From: Aphis gossypii
Taxonomy: Eukaryota > Arthropoda > Insecta > Hemiptera > Aphididae
DNA length: 64,000 nucleotides
Assembly: GCF_020184175.1 (NCBI RefSeq)
Contig: NC_065531.1
Location: 85,592,604 to 85,656,603, forward strand
Direction of reading: 5' to 3'
Made by a program: the position numbers and the translations under genes. Of the stretch, positions 53,836-64,000 are shown piece after piece. Below the pieces are notes generated by a model, which saw nothing but the letters and a program-made list of their open reading frames with translations, was not told the origin of the DNA and did no database searches. Each line of letters opens with the position of its first letter. The first letter of the stretch is position 1.

Positions 53836-56800
53836 CTTGACACACAACAAATAAAATGTTTTGTAAAAAAATATCCACACAATATTATTTATTCATTAAA
53901 ATAAACTTCAACATAAAGGAATCAAATATTTAGTAAATAATCCCGCTATATAAGTAAAAATTATTGATGTATATGGTATCAAAATATAATATCTAATTAT
54001 AAGTAAATTAATTAAAAGGAAAAAATTTTACAATTTTTAATCATGAATAATATGATGTTGAGTTATAATTTATTTTGCAGACGATAGTTTTCGATCATTT
54101 TTTAGCAGTACAAGAAAATGGGTTATTATTTTGATTACAATTGCAATTTGTTCCTATTTTTTCATATTATGTTAGCTACATACTTTTAAAATATACATTA
54201 TACACATTATAAGATTATTAAGATTCATACTATTTATCATACTTGGAAATAAAATATCCCTCTCTTCAGTATACACATTTTAAAAACTAAATTAACTTTT
54301 GATTTATAATAAGAGCAACTGACCTTATTATTTCCCGTTTTAAATTCTAATGCAATCTAAAGTGTTATCACCATAATAATTTAAAATTTAGAGGAGCGGT
54401 AGGGGAAAAATGCGCAGAGGGATGAAATTATTTCGGCGCGTTTTGTTGAGAATTAATCGATTTGATTAAACCGACCACGTGAGTTCCAATGGAGGGTTGA
54501 CGTGCAGCTATTTCATCGGATAGTATATAACATTAGATATGTTTCATTATAGCTACGGTATGACGGTATCGCTGCAAACGGCGCATGAGCTGATTTTTTT
54601 TTCAAATCGCTTTAAGGTTTATCATACCCCCGTATTACCGTGATCACCGCAAGATCAATGTACAAGCCAAACGTCCTTTATAATAATATGCGTATATACA
54701 CACAATATTATAATATTTTAACTCTGTATTGGTACTTGCAGTGTGGTAGATATGTAGGTACCCACACGCAGTGTCGATTAATTATTTTTAACACACACGA
54801 TGACGTAAATTATAATAATTAATATTAATTTTATTGTGGTGGCAAAGGGAAAAAAACGTAATTATTTTACCGGGTCCGCGAATGGTTTTGACGGTATGTC
54901 GACGGGAATCGAACGACCCTCTGGCACACCAGAAGTTAGTTCACTCATTGTTTTTGAAGTGCTGTACACGAAGGTGCAAACCATGTCCCGTCTGTCGGCT
55001 GATACGTCATCGAGACTGATCTGAGGACACTTGAAAACTCTGGGTCTCGTCCTCAGGATATTCGATCTTGCGTCTGCTTTCTCTTTATTGTACTCAATCA
55101 CTTTCTGTAAAACCATGCACATTAATAGACTACCATTTACAACATGTACATAATATATTATATTCTGTATACGCATAACGCATACGACCTTTTGTACATT
55201 TTGAGTTTGGACCGATTTTCATCTATAAGTATAGGTATTATATATATCCAACACTACATAGTGGTTAGTGCAAGAATAAATAACTATGTAGATAAAGGTT
55301 TGATCCTACACGAAAACGGTATACTATCTATTATTATTTTATGATATAATACATCACAAAAACGCATCTATATGCATATATATAATAGAACCAGCTAAAA
55401 TGTTTATTTTTACTTATAATACTTTTTTTTCTTTGTATAGGTTAGTTAGGTACAATGAAAGTCTATGGGGATTAAGCCCGTCCTTTCGATACTATCTCAA
55501 AGATTCTTTCATGCTTATATTATCGTTTAATAAGATTTTGTCGAAAATTGTACTCGAGTAATACGAATTTAGACTCATATTGTAAGCAAAGATTTAGAAT
55601 CTGTGCGTTTTGTAGATAACTGTTTACAATTTATAAGAAACTAAAAAAAAAATAATGAAAGATTACTTTATGCAATAAAAATTAAGGGCGATTGTAAACT
55701 CCACCAAAATACCGGTCAAGATAAAAAGGTATTAAAAGGTCTAATGTAAACTCCGCCAGTTTTTTTTTTCTTTCCTGTAATGGGTATATGTAAACTCCGC
55801 CAGTTTCGAAATTCGAAATCAAAAAAAAAAAAAAAAAATGACAGTGTTACAGAATGCTTTAAATAGGTAAACTAATGGAGTAATACAAGACTTAGAATAT
55901 TTACAAATTATATCACATCATTTTAGTTTACATATATGACATACCTAACTACATATTTTTGGATTTTTTGGCATAAAGATTATTTATATTTATTATGATT
56001 TTTTTACTATAGTTTAAATATATAATGTGAACGTTTATTAATTACTATTATGAAAAATATGATTTTATATTATTAAGTATAACGATTATTTAATATGATT
56101 TAAATATTTAATTTGAACGCCATGATATTATATTATATTATAATTTTTTTTTTTAATAATACATCATATTAATTTAAACTACTTAATTTTCTTCACTGGC
56201 GGAGTTTACATGAACTAAATTTTACCTGTTTTTTTTTTTTGAAGGAGTTTACAGTAAAATAAGGTACTTGTGGCGGAGTTTACATGCACCCAAAAAATAC
56301 ACGTTGTAACTGTTAGGTTAGTTTTAAGTAGATAAGTACACCTACTTACTTTGAGAATGAAACCCAAATTATCCTAACATTCTTAAATCATAACAGATTT
56401 ATGACTTCTACAAGAATAAAAATAATAGATAGTATAGTTTAATATCGTAAGCAACGTACAAAAAAATAATACTTTTGGATTGTTTCGTTTTATCAACAGA
56501 TTCAGCTTTTGAGTAAATCATTTTTCCATTGATGATTTAACGGATTCAATTTTGCGAAACTGCAAGTATCGTCCAAAAATAGATAGTACAAAAATAATCC
56601 AATTTACACTACGTGTTTTTATAAATAATATATTCCTACTTAGTACCTTAACACACATTAAATAGGCCATATTACATTAAAATACGTCATAATATTATAT
56701 AATAGTCATATATTATAATATTTGAGACCGGATTTAGAAATGTAGAGGCTCCGAAGGACCCTTACACATTACTTATTAACTTTCTTAGGCCGGATATTTC

Positions 56801-59800
56801 AGTTTTCATAGTGTGATATTATTAATATACAATAAATTATCTGCAAAATTCGATAAAATAATTAAATTATTATAATTTATAACACACCGATCGAAACTCT
56901 ATGGTGTTTATTTACGGTTACATTAATTTAAAATAACAAGAGAAATACAGTTAGTGAAACTCCAAAGTTAATAATTCGAAGTGAATTCGATTCCCTTGAA
57001 ATAATAAACGTCTAAACTCAATAAAAATGTAATCACGGTAAATTTTCTATAGTGTATAGCACTATATGACCCAAGTATTTCGAAGGATATAATATCGAAA
57101 ATGGCCTTAGACCATGCGATATATCTTGTTTTATCTGTCTGTCTCACGCGACGAAATCGTTCAACTCCTTAATCTGTAGACTATAACTCTGTAATTGAAC
57201 CTGAATGGGCTCATCACGGATTTAAAAAAAAAAAATCAAATAACAATACGTTATCTCTATTTAACCAATGGTTTTAAGAAAATAATCGTTATTTATAACT
57301 TTTCTAAATTATTAAATAAAAGTGTCTACATTAAAAATAAAAAAATTTTAAAAAAGGTAGAAGAAAAAATATGATATTCATACTAAAATAAAAAATATCA
57401 TAATATTTTGAAAATTTTATTATACCTACCTATATAATTAAAATATGCATAAATGTTTTAAGTCAAAATAAATAATGTTTTTGAATTATATTCGTAACAA
57501 AATAATTAACATCGTTATTCGTCATTAAATATGCTATTTATCCCAAATTTTAATTATAAATAAAATAAATATAAAAATAATTGTCTTTGTACATTTTTTA
57601 GATTTTTTTTAATGCCTATATGAAATACTTATGAGTTATAATATTATATCAAATTTTCATACTTAAGATATAAAAATTTTAAATCAATTAATATAATATT
57701 TGTTTCAAAATACTTGTAGTTAATAAATTTTTTAATGTTAACGAATTTTGAAAAAAAAAATTGACCTTCAAATACATTTTTAAAAACATTGTGTTTAAAT
57801 ATTATTAATAATTTTTCACAAGTATTAAAATACCTTAGTATGTGGAATCTTGTATTCAATTTTCAAAAATGTTAACACACAAAATGTTTATCAGCATTTG
57901 AAGAAAAAAGTCAACAATTTCTCATGCCTACAAATGGCTTAAAAGAGTAACATTTTGAAAATTACATAATGTAGGTATCTGGTATATAAAATAATAATTT
58001 AAATAAATTGTGTAAATTTATGAAAATTTCAAGTATCTGCGCTTAAAATAAAATAAAAATCGTTTGGGAATATATAGTTATTAATTTATTATACAGGTAA
58101 ATATTCATAATCATATTATAAATTTAAACTTAAAAGAATTGTAAAAAATTAATTTGATTTTCTGGTAGAATTTTTTTTTTAACAAAGGTAGCAAAACCTA
58201 TAAAGGACCCTGTATTAAATTTTAAAACTATAGTTTACTATACTTATTATAAAACTATATAATATTATTCTACTCAGCTAATAACTTTTAATCGACATTT
58301 ATAAAAATAAAACTAAAAAAAAAAAATCGAAAATAGTTTGAAAAGCGTCAACAATTTTTTAAAATTTTAGCATCTATAGAAAGTGGTTAGTATAAAAGTT
58401 TGATGAATATTTTTAGATTATAATATCATTATTCGCTATTGATACAAAATAAAGAATTAAGTTTTTTCAAAAACTGCGTCATCATAATAATTACTATTTT
58501 CTCGCCTCCCTATCTGGATTATTAAGAAAAGTATGAAACATTGCTGGCTTTTATCCAACTAAACATCCAATTTGCTACCAAATACCATGCCTAAAATTAA
58601 ATATTGAAGCATTTTTACTGCCTCAAAGATGACAATAATTAGAAAAAAAATACACATCACAAAATCAATGTATCCGCAATACCTACATCCATCATATTCG
58701 TACGTAACTAAAATTATTTTTTAATTTAATTAGTTTCCTTTATAATAAATATTATATTTAACTTAATTTAACTTCATACACTCGAATCAAACAAACTTTT
58801 TTAAACCTATATTGTATATAAAAAAAAATATTGAACAATTAATTTAAGATAACAGTTATTAGTATAACAAAATATACTTGTTACAATAATTGTCATTAAT
58901 ATTAATAATTACTACAATTAAACTTCTTTCAATTTTGAACTAAGTAATAAAATTATAAATTGTTGGCCTATTTGACCTTATAATATCTAATACTTTTGAA
59001 CTACAATCTCTACCTTAACATACATTTAAATCAACTAACTTTATTTTGTAAAAACTAACAGAGTAATATTTTACAACAATCATAATTTTAAATAATTATC
59101 TTTTTTTTTAATCAATATATAAGAAAATAAACTAATTCATTGAAAATATATTATATAGATATAAATAATATTGTATAATCGGTTAATAAACTAACCATAG
59201 TTTATCGAGAAACGACTGATCTAAGTATATACTATATACCTAGGTTCAGTATATCAACAAGGCAGTATATTTTAAGTTAATGTATGTAACAAGGTTTCAC
59301 AGCTACTACTTCAAATGTATTAAACGCATGTGTTGCTTGAATCAACAGTGAAAATCAGACCTAGTCCTCGCTGCTACTTAATATGCTATTTAAGTAAAAT
59401 TTGTTAAAGAAAATTGTAAAACAATATTAAAGTTCAAAATTTAGAGTGGTCTAGCGCAATAATTGAAACTAATTAGTCTAATTAATAGGCCTGTGAATTG
59501 TATATACTTAGGAATTACATTTTTAAGCTTTTTAAATTACCATTAACAGTGTTATCAAAGATCAAAAAAAAAAAAAAGCAAAATTAAAAAATTTGAAATA
59601 ATAAAAATATATAAATAGGTGTAAAAATAAAATTCCAAAATATTTTGAAAGTTACATCGTTTTTATAAAATTATAATTTAAACATATGCTGAATACTTCA
59701 AGTCTTTCAGATAATTTATTTTTAAATTACAAAAAAAAAAAAAAATTGATTTTAATAAATTGTTTAGCATAAATATTTTCTTGTACCAACACGATAAAAA

Positions 59801-60853
59801 AGAAAAAATGACTTGCAACATTTTTAAAATATACAATAAGAATACAAAATAAAGCTTTTAAATTTGAATTTATTTTTTAATCTAAATACCAATACTAAAA
59901 AATATATGGCAACGCTAAAAAAAATGTATTTTTATTAATTTAATTATAGACTTACAATGGATCATAGAAATATTATGTAGAAAAACACAAGATAAAAAAT
60001 GTGTATCAAATTAATTTTTGAATCATAATTTATTCATTAGTGAAACCAAAAAGTATGAAATTAATCGTAATTAAGAGTTAAGGAATAAAGTGAATCCACA
60101 ACGCCAAAAGTTATGGCTTGTGTAAGAAGTAAAATAATAAAATATTTTTTAACACTTTTAGGTTGTACCTAGAAAAATAATTAATTCACAAATAAAAGAA
60201 GCCCATTATCCTATAGTTTGTAAGACAATAATTAATAGTAAACTAAAAACTAATACAATATAATTAGATCTATGGATCTTGTATAGGTTAGATAAATAGC
60301 TAAATATACAAAGATATAAACATGAACACTAGGGAGACGTGTGCTGGAAGACAAACATAATAGTCACTTAATAATCTTAAGCTAAAATAGGAAAACAAGA
60401 AGATATTAAATTAAGCGGTGTCGGTGGTGTTGGATAACCAAAATTGTCAATTAATAATTAAATACATAATTTGGCATCAGCAAGTACTTAAATTCAATAA
60501 TTATACGACTGTAGTACGTAGTCAGTGCATTCCAGTCGAGTAATTTACCAGACAGATACATTTATCGTATTATTATAATTATATGTTTCGCATACTTCAG
60601 TGGGATAATGACTAGGTGGTTGCTGACTATTCAAAATGGGCTTCGGATGACAATCGAAATCGAAACGCAACCTTTGAGCATACGGTATCGACTTGAGTGT
60701 CTCTACGTTACAAAATGACTGTGGTGGTAGAATCTGTTTATGCTCCGCATTGGCTTTAAATTCGTATCGGTCCCAGTCGAAAATCCGTTGTCTCTCCGCC
60801 AAGAAAGGCCACTTAAAATCCGAACGATTAGTCGTATCGAAATTATTTGTCAT
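53716..60853 (-). CDS. Three-exon gene for a 203-residue protein of unknown function
   Basis: Three minus-strand exons (60853-60596, 55104-54871, 53835-53716) join in phase 0 at GAA|GTATGC, TTTTACAG|AAA, CCG|GTAAAA and GTCAAG|GGC. Together they encode 86 + 78 + 39 residues ending in TAA. The product is hydrophilic, with no signal peptide or membrane segment, and rich in aromatic and basic residues: TTNRSDFKWPFLAERQ near the start, RTRPRVFKCPQISLDDVSA in the middle, NWRRVSIEWDETQRRIF near the end. Short Pro- and Trp-containing motifs without a globular domain recall axonemal microtubule-associated (CFAP or MIP-like) proteins, but I recognise no specific family, so that is a guess. An alternative form would read through the second donor, ending PFADPVK at 54862. 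The start ATG directly follows TTTCAG, so a noncoding or short upstream exon is likely. Confidence 0.6.
54830..54835 (-). terminator. Alternative polyadenylation signal after exon 2 read-through
   Basis: AATAAA on the minus strand 27 bp after the TAA at 54862-54864. It would allow a shorter transcript ending in exon 2 when the CCG|GTAAAA donor is not used. It could equally be a chance hexamer. Confidence 0.35.
54871..55104 (-). CDS. Exon 2 of the three-exon minus-strand gene
   Basis: 78 codons after a clean acceptor (GGTTTTACAG). It begins KVIEYNKEKADARSNILRTR and continues through FKCPQISLDDVSADRRDMV to DIPSKPFADP. The donor CCG|GTAAAA sits just before an in-frame TAA. If retained, the exon would be terminal, ending at 54862. 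The composition is plainly coding: higher G+C than the flanks and no stop over 100 codons. Confidence 0.75.
55693..55802 (+). repeat. Left cluster of three TGTAAACTCC motifs
   Basis: Direct copies at 55693-55706, 55745-55758 and 55789-55802, spaced 52 and 44 bp start to start. The second and third are identical over 15 bases including a trailing G. Confidence 0.9.
56197..56284 (-). repeat. Right cluster of three TGTAAACTCC motifs (inverted)
   Basis: Inverted copies at 56197-56210, 56241-56253 and 56271-56284. The middle copy is degenerate (TGTAAACTCCTTC), and the inner and outer copies are exact. Confidence 0.9.
58556..58680 (+). repeat. Dispersed repeat fragment (AAGCATTTTTACTG block)
   Basis: It aligns by eye with 34964-35085: CCAACTAAA, CAATTT..CTACCA, ACCA and GAAGCATTTTTACTGCCTCA followed by an A-rich run occur in the same order. 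It lies in intron 1 of the minus-strand three-exon gene. Confidence 0.5.
59560..60060 (+). repeat. Possible further copy of the dispersed repeat family
   Basis: It shares CCAAAATATTTTGAAAGTT with 49606-49624, followed by similar A- and T-rich blocks and GTGAAACCAAAAAGTATG (compare GTGAAACCAATACATTTT at 49872). Similarity is short and interrupted, so confidence is limited. Confidence 0.35.
60596..60853 (-). CDS. Exon 1 of the three-exon minus-strand gene
   Basis: 86 codons from ATG (60851-60853), directly after a TTTCAG acceptor-like string. It begins MTNNFDTTNRSDFKWPFLAE and has a central QILPPQSFCNVETLKSIPYA. The donor used here is GAA|GTATGC in phase 0. If not spliced there, the frame continues 16 codons to a stop at 60545. 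CTG|GTAAAT at that point is a second possible donor, but it leads to an immediate stop with the next exon. The open frame also continues upstream through a 48-nt AT-rich stretch that looks like the tail of an intron. Confidence 0.7.
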
Positions 60854-63690
60854 CTGAAATTTGTGTAAATAATATATTATAAAAAAAATATATATATATA
60901 CCAGAGTATAGAATAACTTCTTGTCATATAATGTTTCTTTCACAATACCAAATGTACGTCAGTACGTCACCCGATAAACAACGCTGTTGTTGTGCATCAT
61001 AAATACACGATATTCGTGATGATTCTTAGTCGAGCTAGTATATACACCACCTGCTTGTACTATGACTCATCTTGTGCAGCGTAATCATTTTTGTGATTTT
61101 GGCAGTTTTTTTTTTTTTAATCTATCTTTTCATCCGACTTAACTGTAAATACACACAGTTTCTTGTGATGGTGTTTATTCGTTTATAGCATAAGCCAATG
61201 AATATACGCCACTTCAGCAGGTGAGAATGATTGCAAGAATAATTGAAAAATTATACAACCAAAAGGATATTACAATATTATTATGTACATACATAAATGT
61301 AAAAAACACATAAAAATGCTCTCTTAGAATCGACGGAGCGAAAATACAAACAAGAATAATACATAATATAATTACGAAAAAGTGGTCCTTGGTTTTATAT
61401 TTATTTTCTGTGTATAGCACCTCTACCTCTCTTTGCTCCTGATAAAAATAGTTAATAATATTGAATTTAAAATACGAGTAAATATAATACGTATTTTAAC
61501 GATATTTTGATGAATATAAAAACCTTTTTTTATTAATTTTTTATTGAGTCAGGGATTACAGTTTAATTGGAACCAAACAATACTCAGAAAACGTATCGTT
61601 TACAAATTTGTAATCGCTAAACACAACATCCCTTATTATTATTTTTTTCTTTGTGTGTAAAAAAATATAATATTATAAACATGTTCATTCATTTTAAACG
61701 ATTTGTACGTAGACGCCATATTATTTTTCTCAAGACTAATATAATATATTGTTTGAATCATATTGATCAAAGAGTATATTAGAACGCAACTCGCAGTATA
61801 TAATATTTAAATTTTTCTAAATTAAAATATTAATGTTTACGTAGTGTAAAAATAACATAAAATCATATTTATTATTATATATAATTCTACAAATAATATT
61901 GTGTATGCATTTAAATCATGATAAATTTCATAACATTTTAAACAGCAAATAAATGCTAAGCGAATTCACAACGATTTTAAGCCACGAGTATAATATTAGA
62001 AAAATTAGAAAAGTATGAAATTTTAAGTAAATACAACTTATAAGACCATGACATTTGCCATTGTTTTAATTTTGTTCTTATCAATATGTTACAATAACTT
62101 TTAATTAAAAGATAACCCGGTAAAATGTTCAGGTTTAATTTGTACAGAAATATATTTATTTCAACGATGAATTAAAGTACAAATCGAAATTAAAACATTT
62201 AATTTTTCGTGAATTTTAATTAAACTATATTATTTGCTAAAGAGATTAAGCTCTATATTTTATTCCATGTAAGTTACCTAACTCTAAGCACTTCGTTATT
62301 TTGACCGATAGCATTGGAATTTGATTCTTGCTTAATAGTTCATATTAATAAGTTATTCTTATTTTATAAATATTCTATTAAAAACATACTTCATTTTATA
62401 TCAAAGTATTTGCATAAAACAAACTAATATAATATTGCAAGTATACTTAAATTATATTATTGTACCAAAACATTGAGTAATATTACCATAACATTATTAA
62501 TATAAACTGCAATGTATTCTTACATTAAAAAATGTTATACCGTGTAATATTCAACAGTATAATAAAATTAAGTTAAATGTACCTATATTATAGATATTTA
62601 GTGGAATCTACGGGTTAATTATTATTGTTAATTTTTTTTAATATTACTATTGATGTTTTATTTATCTGCGTAACTGTATACATGAAATAAGCTCACAGTA
62701 GTCACAATTTACAATTTATTCATACATTTTTTAAGTTTGTTTTTTTGTCAGCCTCTATTAGTTTAATTTTTTAGTATTTTATAAGACGATACGTTTTATT
62801 TTGATTACACGGCGTTATAGATAGACAAATCAGATACATCAATCACTGTCATGGATCCATTTTCCGATAGAATTATTTTTTCATAAGTATAATAATTTTT
62901 TTTTAATAATGCATATGAAATTTATTTAATAGATCAAAATACAATATACGTGAATAATTGAAAAAAAAAATAAGTCAAAATATGATTTAATATTTTTATA
63001 ATATTGTAATTTATAACTGAATATAATTGTATACAAATTTTAATGAAGTATAATAATTATACGTTTATGAACTTAGCGAAACACAAGTACCTAATAGAAT
63101 TTTCTTGAAACAATTTCATTGATTATTTTTTGAATATTGTCTGAATAATTATACAATTTGTTCGATATTCGTTAAAAAGTTATCATGAATACTTCAAAGT
63201 CGCTGCTAAACATTAACACCAACGGCCAAAACTTCAAAACAATCCAAAATTATTTATTATGGTTTGTGAGACATTGTTGGACAGATTCTATAATCTTTTG
63301 TAGGAACATATTTTATTTTATACTGAATGTATTACCAGACTTCGTCAGGGTTAAAATTAATCCATCTTTCTATTGTTTTCCGTTTTGATTCAGTTGAAAT
63401 TCATAATGCGAACTACGATAATTAATTTTAAGATTTTCCACTTCTTAATTTTGGAAATATTTTTGACACGAACACAAAAAAACTAGAATCTGAAGATTCA
63501 TTGAATGTTGTCTGCATCAGTATTCGATTTTAAGATTTTTTATTTATATATATATATTATGTATATATTTTGAAAAAATCAATATGCCTATTTTTACTAA
63601 TTATAACAGCTATATAATTATAAGTTATAAATGTTATAATCTATAACTCACAACAATCATTTTAATATTCAATTTTCATGGGTTAAATTC
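60854..63690. other. Region between the two minus-strand genes
   Basis: The 200 bp next to 60.85 kb (to about 61.08 kb) is GC-richer and could hold the promoter and 5' UTR of the three-exon gene. The rest is AT-rich with only chance frames, including the plus-strand frame at 63185-63388. Confidence 0.45.
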
Positions 63691-63696
63691 TTTATT
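63691..63696 (-). terminator. Polyadenylation signal candidate at the right edge
   Basis: Minus-strand AATAAA 40 bp downstream of the candidate terminal exon's stop. Confidence 0.3.
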
Positions 63697-63736
63697 ATTT
63701 TATACAAACAATAGTATGTTCATATGTAGTGCTACA

Positions 63737-63851
63737 CTATTTTGTGTGAATTACTTCTTTTGACTCTATTACATAGGTCGTCATGTTGCTTTCATATTTC
63801 ACGCACAGGCGTCTTACATAGTCCAAATAATGACAAATTCCGTTTATGTCA
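63737..63851 (-). CDS. Possible terminal exon of a minus-strand gene running off the right edge
   Basis: After the acceptor CATTTCTTCAAG the minus strand reads 37 codons to a TAG (63737-63739): DINGICHYLDYVRRLCVKYE, then SNMTTYVIESKEVIHTK. The first base completes an upstream codon. AATAAA lies 40 bp past the stop (63691-63696). The patch is GC-richer than its surroundings and the residue mix is protein-like, but I do not recognise the family. It may be a host gene or a transposon remnant. Confidence 0.38.
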
Positions 63852-64000
63852 CTTGAAGAAATGACCAAAATAATTGTTGGATAGGCTAATATTTAATTAT
63901 GTTATATGTATGTCATTAAGTTCTTAGGCGCTACTATAAGAGTTTTTTGTTTACTGTTGAAATTTAAAATGTACAAATAAATAATTATTTTACTGAAGTG

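Larger units (their letters stand above)
55686..56291. mobile_element. 606-bp inverted-repeat element with three 14-bp motifs at each end
   Basis: The motif TGTAAACTCCGCCA occurs at 55693 (as ...CCACCA), 55745 and 55789 on the plus strand. It recurs inverted at 56197, 56241 (degenerate, GAAGGAGTTTACA) and 56271. The outermost copies are preceded by GGGCGAT on the left and, inverted, GGGTGCA on the right, giving matching tips. The core between 55810 and 56190 is AT-rich and has no ORF. Flanks AAAAATTAA and AAAAAATAC agree at seven of nine positions but are low-complexity, so a 9-bp duplication is only possible. The motif clusters look like subterminal transposase binding sites. The superfamily is not identified. 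The element sits in the first intron of the minus-strand three-exon gene. Confidence 0.7.

Noticed and set aside
60854..60943. Upstream extension of the exon 1 frame of the minus-strand gene (GTG start)
   Set aside because: The start is GTG rather than ATG. The 48 nt next to the real ATG are AT-rich, begin GTATAT and end TTTCAG, like the tail of an intron.

Overview
The window is strongly AT-rich, intron- and repeat-rich eukaryotic DNA. It has long gene-free stretches, genes cut into short exons with GT-AG borders, microsatellites, decayed non-LTR retrotransposons and small inverted-repeat transposons. Base composition, a single-domain insect-type globin and the look of the dispersed repeats suggest an insect, most likely an aphid (Aphididae). 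That assignment is an inference from pattern recognition and was not checked by any search. There are no bacterial operons, CRISPR arrays, tRNA or rRNA genes that I can see.

Layout. 1-7.9 kb: AT-rich DNA with no supportable gene. 7.9-9.1 kb: two decayed LINE-type fragments, one on each strand. 12.45-18.42 kb: the 3' half of a globin gene on the plus strand, made of two coding exons separated by a 5.3-kb intron. That intron holds two (CT)n tracts, an (ATTT)n tract, a 19-nt exon-like segment and a CpG-rich island with a TATA box and an initiator-like site. The 5' exons of the globin were not found and probably lie left of the window. 18.4-28 kb: no gene seen. 28.07-28.67 kb: an intact-looking 601-bp non-autonomous hAT element with a perfect 8-bp target duplication. 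30.4-31.0 kb: a GC-richer island with a possible minus-strand coding exon containing an Asn run. 32.5-35.7 kb: a dispersed repeat family and a small hAT-like element. 50.05-50.37 kb: another short hAT-like element. 52.2-52.8 kb: the RNase H and C-terminal remnant of a third LINE.

53.6-60.9 kb: the best new gene model in the window. It has three minus-strand exons, all joined in phase 0, which together predict a 203-residue hydrophilic protein that I cannot name with confidence. Its first intron contains a 606-bp element whose two ends each carry three copies of a 14-bp motif in mirror-image arrangement. 63.7-63.85 kb: a possible terminal exon of a further minus-strand gene that continues past the right edge.

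The two main genes are transcribed away from the middle of the window in unrelated contexts, and nothing suggests they act together. Most of the window is noncoding, and most short open frames in it are chance frames in AT-rich DNA.
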